In this document: positions 1-8,773 of the stretch, one piece after another
Layout: each line of letters starts with the position of its first letter
Numbering within the stretch: the first letter of the stretch is position 1
NCBI RefSeq assembly: GCF_003957255.1
Contig: NZ_QDIE01000007.1
Location: 1-64,000 of the forward strand
Reading direction: 5' to 3'
Source: Actinotignum sanguinis
Lineage (GTDB): Bacteria; Actinomycetota; Actinomycetes; Actinomycetales; Actinomycetaceae
DNA: 64,000 nt
Program-made: the position numbers and the translations under genes
The notes under the pieces: generated by a model
The model's database searches: none
What the model saw: the letters and a program-made list of their open reading frames with translations, nothing else
Told to the model about the DNA's origin: nothing

Positions 1-82
1 TTTTCACTCTCCCGGTGTTTGTCAAGTATGCAAGGCTATTGAGGCCGGAAAGCTCAACGACCCGGACTTTGTGTTGGTATAG
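1..82 (+). CDS. 3' end of an unidentified gene (partial)
   Basis: Reading from base 2, 26 codons stay open until TAG at 80-82. The tail contains a Cys-x-x-Cys pair (GVCQVCKA) and ends in DPDFVLV. The rest of the gene lies outside the window, so no function can be assigned. It reads in the same direction as the MaoC-type gene that begins 176 bp downstream. The open frame is short, so this could be chance, although the codon use looks normal for the window. Confidence 0.5.
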   Translation, partial: FHSPGVCQVCKAIEAGKLNDPDFVLV

Positions 83-122
83 CGAGGGAAAGTCTGGGTA
101 TTAGCAACCATTTCTGTCTATT

Positions 123-180
123 TACCCAACGGTGCAACGGCGCAACGGGGCAACGGGGCGACGGGGCGACGGTGCTGCAC
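123..180. repeat. low-complexity run of ACGG-centred short repeats
   Basis: Between the partial gene and the MaoC-type gene the DNA is a degenerate tandem of seven- to nine-base units: CAACGGTGC, AACGGCGC, AACGGGGC, GACGGGGC, GACGGTGC. Related heptamers recur in many intergenic gaps of this window. No gene or clear promoter is visible here. Confidence 0.6.
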
Positions 181-258
181 GCTTGGCCGCGAGCGCGCTG
201 CCGGCAGCGGGGCGGCTCTTTTCCTAAAATGGAAGGGACACCGACGAAAGGGGTTCCC

Positions 259-2655
259 ATGCAAGCCCGTCGCTACGCCGCTATCCTTGCCGCCGCGGCC
301 CGCCAAAAACTCAGCCGCCGCGCCGTTCCTCGTGCTGACGAGCTGCCGCGGGTGAAGGTCCACGCGGTTGCCGAGCGCGCCGTGGGGGAAGGTATCGCCC
401 GCTTTGCCGGCGGGGGAGTGGGCGGGCATGCCCCGGCCGCTCTGCTGCACCAACTATGCCTGGGTCCCACTCTCGATATTCTTGCCGATACCCGCCTGCC
501 CCTGGTCGCCACCGGTGCCGTTATAACCGACCTGCGGTGGGAGATTCTCAGCCCCGTTCCTTTCGGGCGCCCGCTTACGGTGCGGGCGTGGGTTGCCAGT
601 TTTGAGCGTGATGAAAAAGGTACGGCGCTGCGCCTCGCGGCGGATATTTCGTACGACGGCGCAGTGTGTTACCGAGAAATCGCCCGTTACCTGGACCGGG
701 GCAGCACCGGGAGCCCCGTGCGCGTGACCGGAGAAGAACCGCAGCTCGGGGGCGCTGATCTCGATTTCCGCACCGAATTCGGGGTGGATGAGGCCGGGCA
801 TCTGCGCTACGCCAGTCCCCACGCGCTGGCGGAACGGCGCTTCACTGCCGCGGATGCGCGCCATTGGGCCCGCCTGACCGGAGATATCAACCCGATTCAC
901 CTCTCCGGAGCAACCGCCCGCCTCTTCGGCTTTAGCGGGGCGGTGCTGCACGGTGCCGCTACCGACGCCTGGGCCTGCGGCCAGCTTGGTCTGCGCGGGG
1001 ATGCACCGGGCCGCGGGGAAGTTACCTTCCGTGCGCCCCTGGTACTGCCCCAAAAGGTGGTGCTGCGCGCCGTGGGGGAGGAAGACGCCGTCGCCGTTGT
1101 GGAGGAACGCACGGGGCGCGACCTCGTCCATCTGCGCTACACCAGTGCGGAATTACATGAGGCGCAGGGAGGTATCGTGCTCCCCATTCGGGATGGGAAA
1201 CCCTCCAGCACCGCGGTTTCGCGGGGCATGGTCGAGGTTTTCGCGGCCGGGGACGCCGCGCTTGCCACGTCCCTTGAGGATGCTATTCCTTGGCGCCGTA
1301 CCTACCGGGAGCCTTACGCGCAGCTGACCCGCCTCGACGATCCGGCCCGCGGGGCGGATGCGGCGCGGGCCGGGTTGGACTTCGTGCACCATACGCTCAC
1401 CTTGCATGACGGTACGCCGCTTGCCAAGCTGCGCCCGCGCGGTGGGGCACCCCGGGGTGAAATCGTCCGGGGTACCACGGTGCCCTGCCCCTTCACGGTT
1501 CCTTTTCGGGGCCGGGAGATTCCCGAGCGCTGGCGCGGTGCGACCCGTCGGGATGCTCGCGGCGACTATGTGTACCTGAGCGGCACGGAGCTCCTTGACC
1601 ACCTGGCCCGCTGGGAAGAACAGGGGCGGGTGCAGCCCGGGGTGCTCGCCGCGCTCACCGAGGTGGTGCAACACCCGGAGATGATGCGCTTGGAGGGGCG
1701 CACCGTGGCCGTCCTGGGGGCCGGTGCGGAGCTGTCTCCCGCGCCTACGCTGCTGGCCACCGGAGCGCAGGTGGCGGGAGTGGGGCGCAGCGAGTCGCGG
1801 CGCATGCGCACCTTGCGAGCCCGGGCGTTGGAAGCTGCCGGTGATCTCCATATTGCGCCCGCGGGTTTCGGTGACGTGACCGCAGCCCCGGACGCGGTGG
1901 CCGGTTGGCTCCTCTCGCTGCCCGGTGACCTTGTGGTGGTGGATACCCTTTACGCGCCCGGATATAAATTCCTGTTGGTGGAAGCGGGAGCGGACGCCGT
2001 GCTGCGCATGGTAGGGGAGGAAAGTAACGCTGCGTTCGCCTGGTACGGTTCGCCCACGGATGCCTACCCGATTCCGGGGAACGACGACGCAGCGGCTGGC
2101 GCCGCTGAGCTCCCCGGCGGGGTGGTTTCCCGCACGGCGATCCGCAGCTGGGCGAAACTTTCCGGGGCGCGGCCCGCCCGCGAGGGCGGCGTCGTCAATC
2201 TGCTCCAAGATATCCAGGGCCCCAATTACGCGGCCGCGAAACGCATCGGACGGTGGCGTGCCACCGTGGAGCGGGAAGCCGGCCGCACTATTTCCTACAC
2301 TATTGCCCCGATGTCCCGCACCGAATCGGTGCTCATTTCCCAGCCGCTGCGTGCTGGGTACGCCGGCCTGGAGCGGCTGGGATACCCGCCCCTCGCCGCG
2401 GATACCGCAGCGGCTCTCCTCGCTGGCCTGCTGGTATGGGATCTGCACCATCCGGAGGCCACCGCTTCCTCCACTAGTTTCCTAACCGACCGCGCCTTGG
2501 ATGGTGGGCTTCTCTCCATCCCCTATCAGCCCAATGACCTGGCCGGGCTCGCGCTTCTGAGCGGGGCGGAGCAGCTCCTCGGGCGCCACCGCGGACCTAC
2601 GGCCGGGCGCTTACGGGAGCGCCCGGCCGTAGGGGATGCGTCCTCGGGCTACTAA
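259..2655 (+). CDS. MaoC-like hotdog domain fused to a Rossmann-like C-terminal half
   Basis: 798 aa. Residues about 180-300 carry a MaoC/R-specific enoyl-CoA hydratase signature: an FTAADARHWARLTGDINPIH segment with the Asp-x-Asn-Pro-Ile-His core expected for the catalytic Asp and His. An N-terminal hotdog-like half may precede it (about 50-150), giving the double-hotdog layout of actinobacterial HtdX-type dehydratases. The C-terminal half (about 480-790) has a Rossmann-like start (VAVLGAGAE) and a strand ending in VVVDTLY, but no Ser-Tyr-Lys triad I can place, so it may be a degenerate reductase. Likely role: acyl-thioester dehydration in fatty-acid metabolism (inference). ATG at 259 was chosen over the longer ATG at 172 because GAAAGGGG lies just upstream and the extra 29 residues are low-complexity. 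Confidence 0.7.
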   Translation: MQARRYAAILAAAARQKLSRRAVPRADELPRVKVHAVAERAVGEGIARFAGGGVGGHAPAALLHQLCLGPTLDILADTRLPLVATGAVITDLRWEILSPVPFGRPLTVRAWVASFERDEKGTALRLAADISYDGAVCYREIARYLDRGSTGSPVRVTGEEPQLGGADLDFRTEFGVDEAGHLRYASPHALAERRFTAADARHWARLTGDINPIHLSGATARLFGFSGAVLHGAATDAWACGQLGLRGDAPGRGEVTFRAPLVLPQKVVLRAVGEEDAVAVVEERTGRDLVHLRYTSAELHEAQGGIVLPIRDGKPSSTAVSRGMVEVFAAGDAALATSLEDAIPWRRTYREPYAQLTRLDDPARGADAARAGLDFVHHTLTLHDGTPLAKLRPRGGAPRGEIVRGTTVPCPFTVPFRGREIPERWRGATRRDARGDYVYLSGTELLDHLARWEEQGRVQPGVLAALTEVVQHPEMMRLEGRTVAVLGAGAELSPAPTLLATGAQVAGVGRSESRRMRTLRARALEAAGDLHIAPAGFGDVTAAPDAVAGWLLSLPGDLVVVDTLYAPGYKFLLVEAGADAVLRMVGEESNAAFAWYGSPTDAYPIPGNDDAAAGAAELPGGVVSRTAIRSWAKLSGARPAREGGVVNLLQDIQGPNYAAAKRIGRWRATVEREAGRTISYTIAPMSRTESVLISQPLRAGYAGLERLGYPPLAADTAAALLAGLLVWDLHHPEATASSTSFLTDRALDGGLLSIPYQPNDLAGLALLSGAEQLLGRHRGPTAGRLRERPAVGDASSGY
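2596..2633 (+). terminator. 16-bp hairpin inside the 3' end of the MaoC-type gene
   Basis: CCTACGGCCGGGCGCT pairs perfectly with its complement across a 6-nt TACGGG loop. The whole stem lies before the stop codon at 2653-2655. No T-tract follows. A second pair, GTCCTCGGG/CCCGAGGAC (2640-2648 and 2677-2685), follows and includes the stop codon. Together they probably end the transcript and separate it from the convergent dehydrogenase gene. Confidence 0.6.
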
Positions 2656-2731
2656 ACGAGGGAAGGCTGTTAGGAACCCGAGGACAGTTCTGGTTATACG
2701 AGGGGACAGGTCACATGGGTGGCCAGTTACT

Positions 2732-3784
2732 TTAGTGGATGAGAACCTTGAGGGCGTTGGTATCCGCAGCGTGGGCGAAAGCCTCGTAGGCTTCCAGGAT
2801 GTCCTCGAAGGCAAACTCGTGGGTGACGAACTTATCGGCGGGCAGCTTCTTAGCGGCCACCAGCTTGAGCAGCATTTCCAGGGTATTGGTGGACACCAGA
2901 CCCATAGAAATATTGATATTGGCGATCCACAGCTTGTCGATAGGCAGGTCAACCGGCTTACCGTGCACGCCCACATTTGCCACGTGCCCACCCGGGCGCA
3001 CGATCTGGAGGCAGGTATCGAAGGTGGCCGGCACGCCCACCGCTTCGATGGCGACGTCGACCCCTAAACCATCGGTGAGGGCCATAACCTGCTCCTTCCA
3101 ATCGGAGGAGCTGTTATTGACCGTGTGGGTGGCGCCGAAATCACGGGCGCGATCCAGGCGCTTATCATCCAGGTCAATGGCGATGACCTTGGCCGGCCCG
3201 TACAGGCGCGCCGTCATCACCGCGGCCAGACCCACGGGACCCGAGCCGACCACCGCGACGACGTCGCCCGGCTTGACTTTGCCGTTCTGCACCCCGATTT
3301 CGAAACCGGTGGGGAGGATATCGGAAAGCAGAATACCCTCCGCATCGCTCACACCTTCCGGAATCTTGTATACGGAGTTTTCCGCGAACGGCACGCGCAC
3401 GTATTCGGCCTGGGTGCCGTCAATCATGTAGCCGAAAATCCAGCCGACGCCGGGCATGCCTTCGGGATCCATGCAGTGGGCGTACATGCCGGTGCGGCAG
3501 TAGGAGCAATGCCCGCAGGAGCTCACGCAGGAGAGGATGACCCGATCACCGACCTTGAGATTTGTCACGTTCGACCCGACTTCGGTGATGCGGCCAATTC
3601 CTTCGTGGCCCAGAATGCGCCCGGGTTCGACTTCCGGGGTGTCACCCTTGAGGATGTGGAGGTCGGTGCCGCAGATCGTGGTTGCTTCCATCTTGACGAT
3701 GACGTCGGTGGGCTGCTGGATTTGCGGATCCGGAACTTCTTTCCATTCCTTAATTCCCGGACCTCCGTAGACAAGAGCCTTCAT
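2732..3784 (-). CDS. zinc-dependent alcohol dehydrogenase (MDR family)
   Basis: 350 aa, full length for the medium-chain family. Catalytic zinc ligands are visible as C38 (CGTD) and H60-E61 (GHEG). The structural-zinc lobe has four cysteines (CVSSCGHCSYCRTGMYAHC). The nucleotide fold has GSGPVGLAA and an acidic residue after the next strand (IAIDLDD), which favours NAD(H). The protein resembles cytosolic threonine/secondary-alcohol dehydrogenases; the exact substrate cannot be read. ATG at 3784 was chosen because GAGGAG sits 6 bases upstream; the longer frame starting at 3847 lacks a ribosome site. It is convergent with the MaoC-type gene and has its own promoter. Confidence 0.88.
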   Translation of the reverse strand: MKALVYGGPGIKEWKEVPDPQIQQPTDVIVKMEATTICGTDLHILKGDTPEVEPGRILGHEGIGRITEVGSNVTNLKVGDRVILSCVSSCGHCSYCRTGMYAHCMDPEGMPGVGWIFGYMIDGTQAEYVRVPFAENSVYKIPEGVSDAEGILLSDILPTGFEIGVQNGKVKPGDVVAVVGSGPVGLAAVMTARLYGPAKVIAIDLDDKRLDRARDFGATHTVNNSSSDWKEQVMALTDGLGVDVAIEAVGVPATFDTCLQIVRPGGHVANVGVHGKPVDLPIDKLWIANINISMGLVSTNTLEMLLKLVAAKKLPADKFVTHEFAFEDILEAYEAFAHAADTNALKVLIH

Positions 3785-3845
3785 AATTTTCTCCTCATTG
3801 AGTCGCTCTGGTAAGTGCGGTGCCGTGACTGGCGCCACGCAATCC

Positions 3846-3874
3846 AATCTAGCGGGACGAAAGACCTATGAAAA
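3846..3874 (-). promoter_or_regulatory. candidate sigma-70-type promoter of the alcohol dehydrogenase
   Basis: Read on the minus strand: TTTTCA (3869-3874), 17-bp spacer, TAGATT (3846-3851), about 60 bp before the start codon. Confidence 0.45.
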
Positions 3875-4159
3875 GGGGGTGTTACGGCGGGTTGTGTAAG
3901 TTTGATCACGCGAGCGCTGTATAAGAATTACGTGAAAATATGCGGAAAAGTCGGCTGGGTGGTGGGTGTGATGGGTTGACGTAGCTCCCGAAGGGCGGGT
4001 GTATAAATTAAGGACGTATGTCTCGGTGGGGTGGATTTGACGGCAAGTGTGCGGCGGGTGCTGGCGGCGGCTTGCGGCGGGTGCTGGCGGCGGCGTCGTT
4101 CATAAAAATGTGGCGAGGCTGCACGAAAAGAAACATTGCACGTTCGGAACATCACACGG
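3875..4159. other. intergenic stretch with no gene; two-copy tandem repeat
   Basis: Nothing that looks coding. A short frame from ATG 4018 (AAGGA upstream) runs through the antisense of the tRNA gene and is not credible. A 22-bp unit beginning TGCGGCGGG occurs twice, at 4050-4071 and 4073-4094. TTGACG (3976) and TATAAA (4002) are present but 20 bp apart, too far for a good promoter. Confidence 0.5.
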
Positions 4160-4233
4160 TCGGGACGGCGGGACTTGAACCCGCGACCCCCCGCTCCCAA
4201 AGCGGGTGCGCTACCAAACTGCGCCACGTCCCG
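4160..4233 (-). tRNA. tRNA-Pro (TGG)
   Basis: A 7-bp acceptor stem (CGGGACG with CGTCCCG), a D-arm with TTTGGTAGCGC, a T-arm with GGTTCAAGTCC, and anticodon loop TTTGGGA giving anticodon TGG. The discriminator base is A and no CCA is encoded. Length 74 nt. It stands alone. Confidence 0.93.
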
Positions 4234-4418
4234 TGCTAGTTATTGTATGTAGCTGCCATGCGCCGAAAACTGAAGGTTTCCAGCCGCACCTAGGCAACGT
4301 GCCTAGTGTAATGGATTCCGGCCCGCGATGCCCATGCGGCTAGTGGGCGCCAGTGGGGTGGAAGTCTTGGGGGTGGGGTGGTATTCTCTTCGGGTAGTGT
4401 TCGCGCAAGCGGCCGTAT

Positions 4419-4492
4419 GCGAGTGTAGTTTAGTGGTAAAACCTCAGCCTTCCAAGCTGATGATGGGAGTTCGATTCTCCTCACTCGCTCCA
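4419..4492 (+). tRNA. tRNA-Gly (TCC)
   Basis: A GCGAGTG/CACTCGC acceptor stem, D-arm TAGTTTAGTGGTAAAA, anticodon loop CTTCCAA (anticodon TCC), T-arm GAGTTCGATTCTC. The terminal CCA is encoded at 4490-4492. It is transcribed divergently from the tRNA-Pro gene 185 bp away. A TATTCT at 4382-4387 may be its -10 element. Confidence 0.93.
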
Positions 4493-4603
4493 TACTTTTC
4501 GTTGATATTGTGCGGAATTATCTCAATACTTCACCGTGTACTCTTTCCCTGTGGTCACATAGCCCTGCCTCTACTAAGGATATGGCCCACTTTCACGATA
4601 ATA

Positions 4604-4631
4604 TTTTCAATATGTAGGTATTCTTTAATAA
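4604..4631 (+). promoter_or_regulatory. candidate promoter of the surface-protein gene
   Basis: TTTTCA (4604-4609), 16-bp spacer, TAATAA (4626-4631), placing the start of transcription about 20 bp before the ATG. The 4493-4659 gap is strikingly AT-rich compared with the rest of the window. Confidence 0.35.
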
Positions 4632-4659
4632 TGATTGCACCTATGTCGTTGGGATCATT

Positions 4660-7515
4660 ATGTTGAGAAAATCTGCCGCAGTCGGAGCTGCGTTGATACT
4701 TATGGGTTCTGGGATTGGGGCTGTCACCTCCGCTGTGGCAGCTCCCTCGTCAGCGGGCGAGCTACCCGCCGGCTTCGTGCCTGCCGATGCGGTCGCTGAT
4801 GTTACCGCGGTCGTGGTGAATGCCCCGAGTAATGAATGTACGGGCCGCACCCTGCGCACCGCCAAGCCGGATGACGGGAAAACATATCCGAGCCAGGTTG
4901 GTTACTACACCAATAGCGTCACGTATTGCCTGGACCAGTCCTTCGTTACCGGCGATAACAAGATTTCTTGGGATGCCGGCACCAAAACCCTCTGGTTCAA
5001 TAGTTATGTTCAGGATGCCTCGAATGTGTACAAGCGTGGCGTGTCCGTGGATACAGGTGGGATTGCCTCTGATATTCGAGTGAAATTCAGCGGCGCGAAC
5101 GTTTTTACCGCCAGTGAGGGCGGCTACACCGCGAACGCCCTTTATTTCGCCGGGAACCAAGAAGGCCTATATAAGTACGTTCTCGATTTTGATGGGGATG
5201 CCTCTTTTGATGCCACAAATACCATCAATAAATATCCGGTGAATGTGGCCGATAGTGATCCGGCTGCTAAGTGGCTCAAGGGCGGCTCCATTGGGCTGGA
5301 TTCTTCCGGTGCGCCGATTGAAATTGTCGGTCAAGGAAAACTCACCGCAGTGAGCAGGGATATTACGTGCGAGAAATGCGGGAGCGGAGATAACAATACC
5401 GCGATGAGCACCGCGATCCGCAGCACCGCGGATCTCAGCATTGGCGGCAATGTTCAGGTCACGGCACGGGTCACCAATGAAACCGGTTTAGCGACCGGGA
5501 TTAACGCCTGGAAGAACCTCAAAATTGACGGTACCCAGGGTGCCACGGTGACGGCGGAAGCCACCTCCAACACCTCCACGGCAACCGCGATTATGCAGGC
5601 CGGCGGCGGCGATGTCGATAACACCGGCGACGTTATGAGCATCACCAATGCGAAGGTCACGGCGCAGGCAACGGCGCAAGGAAAATCGAGTTTCGGCGTA
5701 TACAGCAGAGGAAATCTCAGTGTTGCTGGAAAGGCGTCACTTGACGTCACCTCCTCCTCGCAATCTCAAGGCTACGGGGTGTACAGCGAAGGCCAGGTAA
5801 AGGCCGACGGCGCAGCCACTCTCACGGTGGCGGCTTCCTCAGCGAATGTTGCCGGGGGAGTGGTCGGTGCCACCGGGGTGACCTTCGCGAGCGCCGGTGA
5901 CAGCCTCATCAAGATGAACGGGGCGAAGAATGCCCCGGCGATCTTCACGGCGGGCCAAGGTACCTGCCGCTTCTTGGGTACGGGGGAGGTAACCGCCCAA
6001 ACCATCGGTGGCTACGGTGCCTACCTCACCTGCCCGAACACCGAATTCGGGGAGCGCATTGGTGTGACCAAGCCCGGCACTTTCGCCCTTGCTGAGTTTA
6101 GCGGCGGTGCCTTTACGGTTGATGAGAACCTCGACCGGAACAAGGCGGCAGGCCCGGCCGGTACCAGCCCTGTTTCTTCGAGTGCCCGCACTCGTTTCGT
6201 GGTCAACCACAAGGGTCAGCGCGCCGGAAACTGGACCATTGGCCGGGGCTACGTGGCACAAATCGGCACGACTGCGCAAACCGATTCCGTGACCGGTCAG
6301 GTGACCGAACCCGGCTCGCAGCACTATCCGGACGGCACCGTGCGGCAGCATATTTTCACCGCGCCGCAAGCCCGGGTAGGCACGAGTGCGCAGCTGAGCA
6401 TTCCTGCGGGAGCGGAGAGCATTCCGGCAGGGGAGGAGAGCCTTCAGGCGGGGGAGAAGGGTATTCCCTTTGCATGGTGGACGGTATCTGACCTGGCCAC
6501 GCCAACCGAGCAGCTGAGCGCGGAAGCCCTCGGGCAGAACGCGCAGACGAACCCGGCCAATAGTGCGCTGAAGTTCGCCATGCCGGCCGAGGATCTTACG
6601 TTGACCCCGGTGTACGGCAAGATTGTTGTGCCCGCAGCGCCCGTGACCGCCCCGCAGCCCTGTGACGGGAGCGGAACCGTGGCACCGGCGAAGGTGACGC
6701 TGCCCGAGAATGCTGTGGGAATCATCTATGGCGAACCGAAAATCACCGGCACCACGGCAACCGTGACCGCTACGGCAAAACCCGGGTACCTCATTGCTAC
6801 GCCGGTTTCCGAGCCAGGCTCCACGCCGAGCTACACGGTTGATAAGGAGCACCGTATGGCCACCTGGACCCTGGATCTCACTTCCACCGCGTGTGCCGCT
6901 ACTCCGTTGGAGAAGCCCGCGGTGACCCCGATTGCTCCGACGTTGGTTCCGGCAGATAGCTGCGGTACTCCAGCTACGGTCACCATTCCGGAATCGGCCG
7001 TTGTGGAGTACACCCGTACGGAGAACAACGGCACCGTGACCGTGACGGCGCAGCTCAAGGATCCGCAGCGTTATAACTTCGCCGTGGGAGCCACGACCGA
7101 GTGGACCTTCGATATTTCTGCACGGCCGTGCCCCGTGCCGGAGCCGCCGGTGAACCCGGAGCCGGGCGCACCTGATACTCCGGGTACGCCAGGTGAACCG
7201 AATGACCCGGGTACGCCGGGCGCCCCGGACGCGCCGGAAGTGCCGGGTACCCCGGAGCCGCAGCCTGGCACGCCGGGCATGCCTAGCGAACCGGCCGGCC
7301 CGGGTGCTCCCGCTGATCCGAGTAATCCGGACCAGCGCCCCGCGCCGCAGCAGCCGGGTACTCCGGCTACCCCGGAGCAGAAGGCCCCGGCGGTGAAGGT
7401 GAAGCGCCCCGCGGCTAAGCTCGCGCATACCGGCACCGCGGTGACTACCGGAATCGCAGGAGCGGCCGCGCTTATCCTGGGCGGCTACGTGCTGCGCCGG
7501 AAGTATCGCGGCTAA
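4660..7515 (+). CDS. large sortase-anchored surface protein (LAHTG), repeat-rich
   Basis: 951 aa. An N-terminal signal peptide (hydrophobic residues 8-27, cleavage near AVAAP) is followed by about 400 residues of Gly/Ala/Thr/Asn-rich, strand-like repeats (for example FGVYSRGNLSVAGKASLDV and YGVYSEGQVKADGAATLTV) that suggest a right-handed beta-helix. Two short strand-rich repeats follow around residues 670-830. A Pro/Gly/Glu-rich stalk (about 830-910) leads to LAHTG, a hydrophobic segment and a basic tail RRKYRG. LAxTG fits class E-type actinobacterial sortases. The protein is therefore predicted to be wall-linked and exposed, perhaps an adhesin or glycan-binding protein (inference). ATG 4660 is the only good start although its ribosome site is weak. 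No sortase gene lies nearby. Confidence 0.8.
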   Translation: MLRKSAAVGAALILMGSGIGAVTSAVAAPSSAGELPAGFVPADAVADVTAVVVNAPSNECTGRTLRTAKPDDGKTYPSQVGYYTNSVTYCLDQSFVTGDNKISWDAGTKTLWFNSYVQDASNVYKRGVSVDTGGIASDIRVKFSGANVFTASEGGYTANALYFAGNQEGLYKYVLDFDGDASFDATNTINKYPVNVADSDPAAKWLKGGSIGLDSSGAPIEIVGQGKLTAVSRDITCEKCGSGDNNTAMSTAIRSTADLSIGGNVQVTARVTNETGLATGINAWKNLKIDGTQGATVTAEATSNTSTATAIMQAGGGDVDNTGDVMSITNAKVTAQATAQGKSSFGVYSRGNLSVAGKASLDVTSSSQSQGYGVYSEGQVKADGAATLTVAASSANVAGGVVGATGVTFASAGDSLIKMNGAKNAPAIFTAGQGTCRFLGTGEVTAQTIGGYGAYLTCPNTEFGERIGVTKPGTFALAEFSGGAFTVDENLDRNKAAGPAGTSPVSSSARTRFVVNHKGQRAGNWTIGRGYVAQIGTTAQTDSVTGQVTEPGSQHYPDGTVRQHIFTAPQARVGTSAQLSIPAGAESIPAGEESLQAGEKGIPFAWWTVSDLATPTEQLSAEALGQNAQTNPANSALKFAMPAEDLTLTPVYGKIVVPAAPVTAPQPCDGSGTVAPAKVTLPENAVGIIYGEPKITGTTATVTATAKPGYLIATPVSEPGSTPSYTVDKEHRMATWTLDLTSTACAATPLEKPAVTPIAPTLVPADSCGTPATVTIPESAVVEYTRTENNGTVTVTAQLKDPQRYNFAVGATTEWTFDISARPCPVPEPPVNPEPGAPDTPGTPGEPNDPGTPGAPDAPEVPGTPEPQPGTPGMPSEPAGPGAPADPSNPDQRPAPQQPGTPATPEQKAPAVKVKRPAAKLAHTGTAVTTGIAGAAALILGGYVLRRKYRG

Positions 7516-7541
7516 GCGAAACGGCAGGTCAGCGACCCTAA

Positions 7542-7650
7542 GCTATCCCCTCGGGGACCTTGGAAAAAGTATTTGCGCAAAACCCGCACCGGCATCGCCG
7601 GGAGGGAAAACGCGGAAATGTCGGGGGAAACCGAGGGGATAGCGCTGTTT
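7542..7650 (+). terminator. structured element closed by a perfect 13-bp inverted repeat
   Basis: GCTATCCCCTCGG (7542-7554) pairs with CCGAGGGGATAGC (7631-7643), followed by GCTGTTTTT. The 76-nt interior contains a CCGGC-ATC-GCCGG hairpin (7589-7601) and a CCGC/GCGG pairing option around it. Simplest reading: terminator of the surface-protein gene. The long structured interior just ahead of a methionine-importer operon leaves a regulatory RNA possible, but the best metN promoter lies downstream of it. Confidence 0.5.
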
Positions 7651-7698
7651 TTCACCCCCGAAACCTACCGTGGCGTATCTCATGAGTGAGCCATTGCG

Positions 7699-7727
7699 TT
7701 GTTGTCACCGGCAAAAACACCTACGAT
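7699..7727 (+). promoter_or_regulatory. candidate promoter of metNIQ
   Basis: TTGTTG (7699-7704), 17-bp spacer, TACGAT (7722-7727). This would give a leader of about 50 nt before the metN ATG at 7787. Confidence 0.5.
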
Positions 7728-7786
7728 GATTGACTGTGCGCAGCAGCCCCGCTGAGCACACTAAGGGAAACGTCAGGGGATACGAG

Positions 7787-8773
7787 ATGATCGAACTAGC
7801 CGAGGTGGAGAAGATCTACCCGCGCCGCGGAGCGGAATCCGTGGCGGCGCTGCGCGGCATCTCGCTCACCATCCCCACCGGGGAAATTCACGGCATCGTC
7901 GGTGAATCAGGGGCGGGTAAATCCACCCTCATTCGCTGCCTCACCGCCCTGGAAAAACCCACCAGCGGCTCCATTCGCATTAACGGCGAAGATCTCAACG
8001 CGCTGCCGGCCTCGAAATTACGCGCGGCCCGGCGCACCATCGGGATGGTGTTCCAGGGTGGCAACCTGCTTGAGGCACGCACCGCCGCGGAAAATATCGC
8101 CTACCCTCTTCAGATCGCCGGTGAAAAATCCGCGAAGATAGCCGAACGGGTGCGCGAGCTGCTGGGCGTCGTCGGCCTTGCTGATCGGGGCGATTCTTAT
8201 CCATCCCAGCTTTCGGGCGGGCAGCGCCAGCGCGTGGCCATTGCGCGCGCCCTGGCCACCACGCCGTCAGTGCTGCTCTGCGATGAGCCCACCTCCGCGC
8301 TGGACGCGGATACCACCTTGCAGATCCTCGAACTGCTCCGTGAGGTGCGCGATGCCTACGGGGTGACCGTCGTTATTATCACCCACGAAATGGAGGTGGT
8401 GCGCCGAATCTGCGATTCGGTGACCCTCCTCGAATCCGGCCGGATTACCGCCGGCGGCACCATTGAAAGCGTGCTCGCGGACGTGAGTTCGCCCCTCGCG
8501 CGCCGCCTCGTGCCCGCTCCGGATATTGAAACGACCAACGTTTCGGGTTCCATTATCGATATTGCCTTTACCGCCCGCCCCGGAGAAACCGCCGGGTCCC
8601 AAGCTCTCAGCCTGGCCGCGCGCCTCGGCTGCGATATTGGCGCGGGCGTTTTTGAATCCATCGGTGAGATTCAGATTGCGCGCCTGGCCCTCGTGGTCAG
8701 CGACGCGCAGGTCGATACCGTTCTCACCGCGATGACTAACGCCGGAATCACCGCGGAGGTGCGGGCAGTATGA
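7787..8773 (+). CDS. metN: methionine ABC transporter ATP-binding protein MetN
   Basis: 328 aa. The Walker A motif is GESGAGKST (39-47), the ABC signature is LSGGQRQR (near 145), Walker B is [11 protein letters not shown], and the H-loop is ITHEME. The C-terminal 75 residues form the NIL (C2) domain that senses methionine in MetN proteins and causes trans-inhibition. It energises import of D/L-methionine with MetI and MetQ. ATG 7787 was chosen because AGGGGA lies 6 bases upstream; the longer TTG start at 7730 would fall on the predicted transcription start. Its stop overlaps the metI start (ATGA). Confidence 0.95.
   Translation: MIELAEVEKIYPRRGAESVAALRGISLTIPTGEIHGIVGESGAGKSTLIRCLTALEKPTSGSIRINGEDLNALPASKLRAARRTIGMVFQGGNLLEARTAAENIAYPLQIAGEKSAKIAERVRELLGVVGLADRGDSYPSQLSGGQRQRVAIARALATTPSVLLCDEPTSALDADTTLQILELLREVRDAYGVTVVIITHEMEVVRRICDSVTLLESGRITAGGTIESVLADVSSPLARRLVPAPDIETTNVSGSIIDIAFTARPGETAGSQALSLAARLGCDIGAGVFESIGEIQIARLALVVSDAQVDTVLTAMTNAGITAEVRAV

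Noticed and set aside
123-180. CRISPR-like tandem repeat
   Set aside because: Units are 7-9 bases, degenerate and without spacers, so not a CRISPR array.
4018-4239. short plus-strand frame with AAGGA before ATG
   Set aside because: It runs through the complement of the tRNA-Pro gene and a tandem repeat; the translation looks like the usual tRNA-antisense artefact.
5839-7428. 529-codon open frame antisense to the surface-protein gene
   Set aside because: Arg/Gly/His-rich translation typical of GC-driven shadow frames.
7542-7645. known SAM riboswitch
   Set aside because: I could not place the conserved core of any SAM class, and the best metN promoter lies downstream. Kept only as a structured element.
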